The notes under the pieces: model-generated
Told to the model about the DNA's origin: nothing
Seen by the model: only the letters and a program-made list of their open reading frames with translations
The model's database searches: none
Origin: Sulfurospirillum sp.
GTDB taxonomy: Bacteria > Campylobacterota > Campylobacteria > Campylobacterales > QNZT01
Direction of reading: 5' to 3'
Assembly (NCBI GenBank): GCA_003978455.1
Contig: QNZT01000043.1
Coordinates: 1-16,681, forward strand
DNA length: 16,681 nucleotides
Shown here: positions 13,460-16,681 of the stretch, in pieces
How the letters are laid out: the number at the start of each line of letters is the position of its first letter
Position numbering within the stretch: position 1 is the first letter of the stretch
Program-made: the position numbers and the translations under genes

Positions 13460-14626
13460 ATGCTAACCAAACGAATCAACTCTCTCTCCACCTCGCTGAC
13501 TATCGCCATCTCCACACTTGCAGGCGAACTCAAAGCAGAGGGTAAGGATATCATCAGTTTCTCCGCAGGCGAACCGGACTTCGGCACACCGCAAGTGATC
13601 AAAGAGGAAGCGATCAAAGCGATCAACGAAGGCTTCACACGCTACACACCCGTTCCCGGCATACCGGAACTTTTGCAGGCGATCGCCGACAAACTCAAGC
13701 GCGACAACAACCTGGAGTACCAACCCTCCGACATCATCGCCAGCAACGGTGCAAAACACTCGCTTTTCAACATCATGCAGGCACTCATCGAAGAGGATGA
13801 CGAAGTGATCATCCCCAGCCCCTACTGGGTCACCTACCCCGAACTGGTCAAATACAGCGGCGGTAAACCTGTCATCATCGAGACCGAAGATACCGACGGT
13901 TTCAAGATCACACCACAACAGCTCAAAGCCGCCATCACTGACAAAACCAAAATCCTCATCCTCACCACACCGTCCAACCCGACAGGCGCCGTCTATACCA
14001 GAGAAGAGATCACGGCACTGGGAAAAGTACTCGAAGGCACCGACATCTTCGTCGTCTCCGACGAGATGTACGAGAAACTGGTCTATGACGGAGAGTTTAC
14101 CGCAGTCGCCAGCGTCAGCGACGATATGTTTCAGCGCACCATCACCGTCAACGGTCTGAGCAAATCGGTCGCTATGACAGGGTGGCGTTTCGGCTACCTC
14201 GCCTCACCCGACAAAGAGCTCGTCGCCGCGATGAAAAAACTCCAGTCACAAAGTACCTCAAACATCAACTCCATCACCCAGAAAGCCGCCATCGCAGGAC
14301 TCGACGGCAGAGCCGACGCCGACATAGAGATGATGCGCAAAGCCTTCATGAAACGCAGAGACCTCGCCGTCAAACTCTTCAACGAAGATGAAAACCTCTC
14401 CGTACTCTCCCCCGCCGGAGCCTTTTACCTCTTTGTCAACATCAAAAAACTCTCCAACGACTCCATGCAGTTTGCCAAAGACCTCCTGAGCGAAAAAGGG
14501 ATCGCCGTCGTTCCCGGTGCGGGATTTGGCAGCGAAGGATACATCCGCCTCTCATTTGCCACCAGCGAAGAAAATATCCGCGAAGGGATCGCACGTATCC
14601 GCGACTTTTGCAAAAACTACAAGTAA
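13460..14626 (+). CDS. aspC: Aspartate aminotransferase (class I PLP enzyme)
   Basis: The protein has 388 residues, full length for subgroup Ib aspartate aminotransferases. It moves the amino group between aspartate and 2-oxoglutarate in the cytoplasm. Key parts: FSAGEPDFGTP (34-44), SNGAKHSLFN (95-104), TTPSNPTGAVY (169-179, Asn173), VSDEMYEKLVYD (199-210, Asp201 and Tyr204 for PLP), NGLSKSVAMTGWRFGY (231-246, Schiff-base Lys235) and a C-terminal arginine in YIRLSFA for the substrate carboxylate. It has its own -10 box (13432-13437). Substrate range beyond aspartate cannot be told from the sequence. Confidence 0.93.
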   Translation: MLTKRINSLSTSLTIAISTLAGELKAEGKDIISFSAGEPDFGTPQVIKEEAIKAINEGFTRYTPVPGIPELLQAIADKLKRDNNLEYQPSDIIASNGAKHSLFNIMQALIEEDDEVIIPSPYWVTYPELVKYSGGKPVIIETEDTDGFKITPQQLKAAITDKTKILILTTPSNPTGAVYTREEITALGKVLEGTDIFVVSDEMYEKLVYDGEFTAVASVSDDMFQRTITVNGLSKSVAMTGWRFGYLASPDKELVAAMKKLQSQSTSNINSITQKAAIAGLDGRADADIEMMRKAFMKRRDLAVKLFNEDENLSVLSPAGAFYLFVNIKKLSNDSMQFAKDLLSEKGIAVVPGAGFGSEGYIRLSFATSEENIREGIARIRDFCKNYK

Positions 14627-14647
14627 CCTTTACCAAAACAGATTTAT

Positions 14648-14664
14648 CTGCCCTTCCCGGGCAG
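14648..14664 (+). terminator. Hairpin after the aminotransferase gene
   Basis: CTGCCC, loop TTCCC, GGGCAG give a perfect 6-bp GC-rich stem 21 bases after the stop. The following bases are A-rich and then T-rich after a gap, so it is a weak or non-canonical terminator. Confidence 0.5.
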
Positions 14665-14766
14665 GTAAAAATCCTCACTATTATATTTTCTGTTCATAAA
14701 TATAAAGACTTTTCATAAATCGCCGATATCTTCGTCAGAACAACACAACACCGGAGGATATGACCG

Positions 14767-15312
14767 ATGAACCACAGACGAGACTTTTTGAAAAAAAGTA
14801 TCATCCTGGGCACAGGACTCACACTCGCCCCCTATGAGCTTTTCGGACTCTCGATACCCGTTGACAAAGAACTCAAACTCTACAACACCCACACAGGAGA
14901 GCACCTCAAAGCCACCTACTGGGCAAAAGACCACTACGTCCCGGAAGAACTCGCACGCATCAACTACTTTCTGCGCGACTTCCGCACCGGCGACGTACAA
15001 AAGATGGACGTCAAACTCCTCGACCTCCTCTACGCCATACAACTCATACGCGATACCGACAAACCCTTCAAAGTACTCTCCGGCTACCGCTCCCCCAAAA
15101 CCAACGCCATGCTGCGCAAAAAAAGCGAAGGCGTCGCGAAAAACAGCTTTCACATCAAAGCACGCGCCATAGACATCAACCTCCCCGGCACCGAACTCAA
15201 AGACCTCAAAAGACTCGCCACCTTCCTGCGCCGCGGCGGCGTAGGATACTACCCCCGAAGCGGCTTCATGCACATCGACACCGGACCAATCCGCTACTGG
15301 GCACGAGGGTGA
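14767..15312 (+). CDS. Tat-exported DUF882 peptidase (YcbK/MepK-like, M15 fold)
   Basis: The protein has 181 residues and starts with a Tat signal (HRRDFLKKS, then hydrophobic to about residue 28). The body is DUF882: LYNTHTGEHLKATYW (38-52), VLSGYRSPKTN (103-113), SFHIKARAIDI (127-137) and GFMHIDTG (166-173). His129, Asp136 and His169 are the expected zinc ligands of the M15-like peptidase site. E. coli MepK, of this family, is a murein endopeptidase, so peptidoglycan remodelling in the periplasm is likely. GGAGG (14753-14757) precedes the chosen ATG by 9 bases. An ATG at 14760 is in another frame. It is convergent with intI, 28 bases away. Confidence 0.88.
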   Translation: MNHRRDFLKKSIILGTGLTLAPYELFGLSIPVDKELKLYNTHTGEHLKATYWAKDHYVPEELARINYFLRDFRTGDVQKMDVKLLDLLYAIQLIRDTDKPFKVLSGYRSPKTNAMLRKKSEGVAKNSFHIKARAIDINLPGTELKDLKRLATFLRRGGVGYYPRSGFMHIDTGPIRYWARG

Positions 15313-15340
15313 CAACCCTGCCATAAAAGATACACACATT

Positions 15341-16306
15341 TCAAAGATCCAGCGGACTGACAAGCTTTGCCTTGTTCAACTCCGCCACCACATGGGTATA
15401 GATCATCGTCGTTTCGACCGACTTGTGCCCCAGAAGCTCCTGAATACTTCGCAGATCGATCCCAGCCTGCAACAGATGCGTCGCATAGGAGTGACGGAAA
15501 ATATGTGAAGTCACGCGCTTATGTATGCCAGCTTTAAGCGCAGCCTGTTTGATATTTCTCCCCAGAGTGGCGGGATGGATGTGATGTCGTCTGATCGTAT
15601 CGCTTCTAGGGTCTTTTGCCACACTTTTCATGGGGAAAAGAAACTGCCACTTAGTCTCACTTTTGGCATGCGGAAACTTTCGCTCCAAAGCGTAAGGCAT
15701 ATAGACCGTTCCATAACCATCCGCCAGATCTTTTTGATGTAAAGCCTCCACCGTTTCCACCTGCACTTTCAAACGATCCTTGAGCTTTTGAGGAAGCGGC
15801 ACCGTTCTGTCCTTGAGCGATTTGCTATCCCAGATATAGACTTTATCGAAACCAAAATCGATATCTTTGACTCTCAGGTTTAAAGCTTCATTCATCCTCA
15901 ACCCACAACCATACATCAAAGAGACAATGAGATTGTAAATACCGTCGAGATTTTCTATAACCTTTTGCACCTCTTGTCGGGTCAAAACCACAGGAATATG
16001 CTTTCGCTCCTGCGCGCGAAGCGCCTGGATATTTTGATCACTCATATCGATACCCAAAACCTCTTTGTAAAGAAACAAGATAGCTGAAAAAGCCTGATTT
16101 TGCGTGGTAGGAGAGACTTTTTTTGTAACCGCAAGGTATGTCAAAAAAGCTTCGATCTCCGGTTTACCCATCTGGACGGGGTGTTTTTTGTTGTGGAACA
16201 AGATAAAGTATTTGATCCAGTACAGATAAGTGCGTTCAGTGGAAAAACTATAATGTTTTAGTCGAATCTTGTCCCGTACAATTTCAAGTAATTTTTTCTT
16301 TTGCAT
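15341..16306 (-). CDS. intI: Integron-type tyrosine recombinase (IntI)
   Basis: The protein has 321 residues. The N-terminal SAM-like domain (about 10-95) is followed by the catalytic domain with Arg137 (CGLRMNE), Lys165 (LKDRTVPLP), His268 and Arg271 (SHIFRHSYATH), His294 (LLGHKS) and nucleophile Tyr303 (TMIYTHV), all present. Between them, residues 220-250 (WQFLFP, then KDPRSDTIRRHHI and LGRNI) form the extra segment that is specific to integron integrases and needed to bind folded attC sites. It therefore should capture and shuffle gene cassettes rather than act as XerC/D or a phage integrase. AGGGGA precedes the ATG. The gene is more AT-rich than its left neighbours. Any attI should lie at 16307 onward. 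Confidence 0.92.
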   Translation of the reverse strand: MQKKKLLEIVRDKIRLKHYSFSTERTYLYWIKYFILFHNKKHPVQMGKPEIEAFLTYLAVTKKVSPTTQNQAFSAILFLYKEVLGIDMSDQNIQALRAQERKHIPVVLTRQEVQKVIENLDGIYNLIVSLMYGCGLRMNEALNLRVKDIDFGFDKVYIWDSKSLKDRTVPLPQKLKDRLKVQVETVEALHQKDLADGYGTVYMPYALERKFPHAKSETKWQFLFPMKSVAKDPRSDTIRRHHIHPATLGRNIKQAALKAGIHKRVTSHIFRHSYATHLLQAGIDLRSIQELLGHKSVETTMIYTHVVAELNKAKLVSPLDL

Positions 16307-16364
16307 CGATCTTCCCCTGTTTATTAACTAAACAAAATGTCTGTTATTGCCCATATTTACCAAT

Positions 16365-16385
16365 TAACATACAAAGTGTATGTTA
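16365..16385. promoter_or_regulatory. Perfect palindrome upstream of intI, possible operator
   Basis: TAACATACA (16365-16373), spacer AAG, TGTATGTTA (16377-16385): two perfect 9-bp inverted half-sites, 59 bases upstream of the intI ATG. The symmetry fits a dimeric repressor site. It does not resemble the LexA box that controls intI in proteobacteria. Confidence 0.5.
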
Positions 16386-16516
16386 TTAACTTCAATACCG
16401 CAAAAACAACAAATCATTTTGTCATATTTTATTTACTTTTTTGAGGTTAAAAGCATTTTTATTTCATTTTGAAATGTTTTTCTGTTTTTGATGTGTAGAA
16501 TCGTGTATGTTAAGTA

Positions 16517-16545
16517 TTGATATTCAGGTGTATTTTATGTATAAT
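16517..16545 (+). promoter_or_regulatory. Candidate cassette promoter (Pc)
   Basis: TTGATA (16517-16522), 17-base spacer, TATAAT (16540-16545). This is the best -35/-10 pair in the window; others lack a -35. It points away from intI toward the right edge, exactly where an integron Pc would drive cassettes. Confidence 0.6.
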
Positions 16546-16560
16546 GAGTGTTAATAAATA

Positions 16561-16589
16561 GGTATTCTGCCGCTTCGCAGCAGAATACC
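16561..16589. repeat. Hairpin A near the window edge
   Basis: GGTATTCTGCCGC (16561-16573), loop TTC, GCAGCAGAATACC (16577-16589): 13-bp stem with one C-A mismatch on the + strand, which would be a G-T or G-U pair on the minus strand. Confidence 0.65.
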
Positions 16590-16609
16590 GTTCGCGTCGA
16601 GGAACTAAC

Positions 16610-16672
16610 GTTCTCTCCTCCGCTTGGCATCCAGTGCTAAAGCGCACTGAATACCAAGCTGTCGGAGAAAAC
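16610..16672. repeat. Hairpin B at the window edge, attC-like in shape
   Basis: A long interrupted stem: GTTCTCTCC with GGAGAAAAC at the base, GCTTGG (16622-16627) with CCAAGC (16654-16659), and CAGTGC (16632-16637) with GCACTG (16644-16649). Bulges separate the blocks. Two C-A mismatches become G-T pairs on the bottom strand. The right arm ends in GAATACC like hairpin A. It lacks a clear pair of RYYYAAC/GTTRRRY cores, so attC identity is unproven. Confidence 0.5.
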
Positions 16673-16681
16673 ACCCAAGCT

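Larger units (their letters stand above)
16307..16681. other. Non-coding intI upstream region (candidate attI/Pc region)
   Basis: There is no credible gene in these 375 bases. The first 250 are very AT-rich and hold the palindrome at 16365-16385 and the promoter at 16517-16545. The last 120 are GC-richer and hold two large hairpins. By the normal integron layout, attI and the first cassette should be here. Only GTTAAGT (16509-16515) fits the GTTRRRY core, and it lies before the promoter, so I cannot place attI with confidence. Confidence 0.55.

Noticed and set aside
15306..15319. Stem AGGGT/ACCCT as terminator between the DUF882 gene and intI
   Set aside because: Only 5 bp, overlaps the stop codon and has no T-tract; likely chance.
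16509..16515. GTTAAGT as the attI crossover site
   Set aside because: It fits GTTRRRY, but a 7-base degenerate motif is expected by chance, it lies upstream of the candidate Pc, and no cassette end can be recognised after it.

Overview
The window looks like a chromosomal segment of a sulfur-oxidising campylobacterotum (epsilonproteobacterium), most likely Sulfurovum-like. Three things point there: a soxXYZAB gene order typical of that phylum, T-tract or AT-rich promoters with a clear -10 and a weak -35, and moderate GC. The species is inference.

Left part (1-8171). After the 3' end of pgpA (+ strand), everything up to 8171 lies on the minus strand and reads as one long sox locus. In transcription order it is soxX, soxY, soxZ, soxA, soxB, an outer-membrane porin, a periplasmic cytochrome c-thioredoxin fusion, a DsrE-like protein and a tandem DUF302 protein. 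SoxXA, SoxYZ and SoxB carry thiosulfate oxidation on the SoxY carrier cysteine in the periplasm. The downstream genes probably serve redox maintenance or sulfur handling. No soxCD is present here. The three longer gaps of the locus (soxX-soxY, soxB-porin, porin-cytochrome/thioredoxin) hold copies of one ~55-bp structured repeat, all in the same orientation.

Middle part (8172-12106). A divergent AT-rich promoter region separates soxX from a + strand gene for an exported helical, PilJ-like protein. That gene meets stop-to-stop an opposing three-gene signalling operon: a membrane-anchored dCache-like sensor, an OmpR-family response regulator and a histidine kinase. A perfect tandem 11-bp direct repeat sits just upstream of the likely sox -10 box and is a plausible site for an OmpR-family regulator, possibly this one.

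Right part (12107-16681). On the + strand follow a two-gene operon (membrane-anchored alpha-crystallin/small heat shock-like protein and thioredoxin), an aspartate aminotransferase and a Tat-exported DUF882 (YcbK/MepK-like) peptidase. On the minus strand is an integron-type tyrosine recombinase (IntI). The AT-rich region upstream of intI has a palindrome, a near-consensus promoter pointing away from intI (candidate cassette promoter Pc) and two consecutive long hairpins at the window edge. This suggests that an integron platform begins here and that any cassette array lies just beyond the right end.
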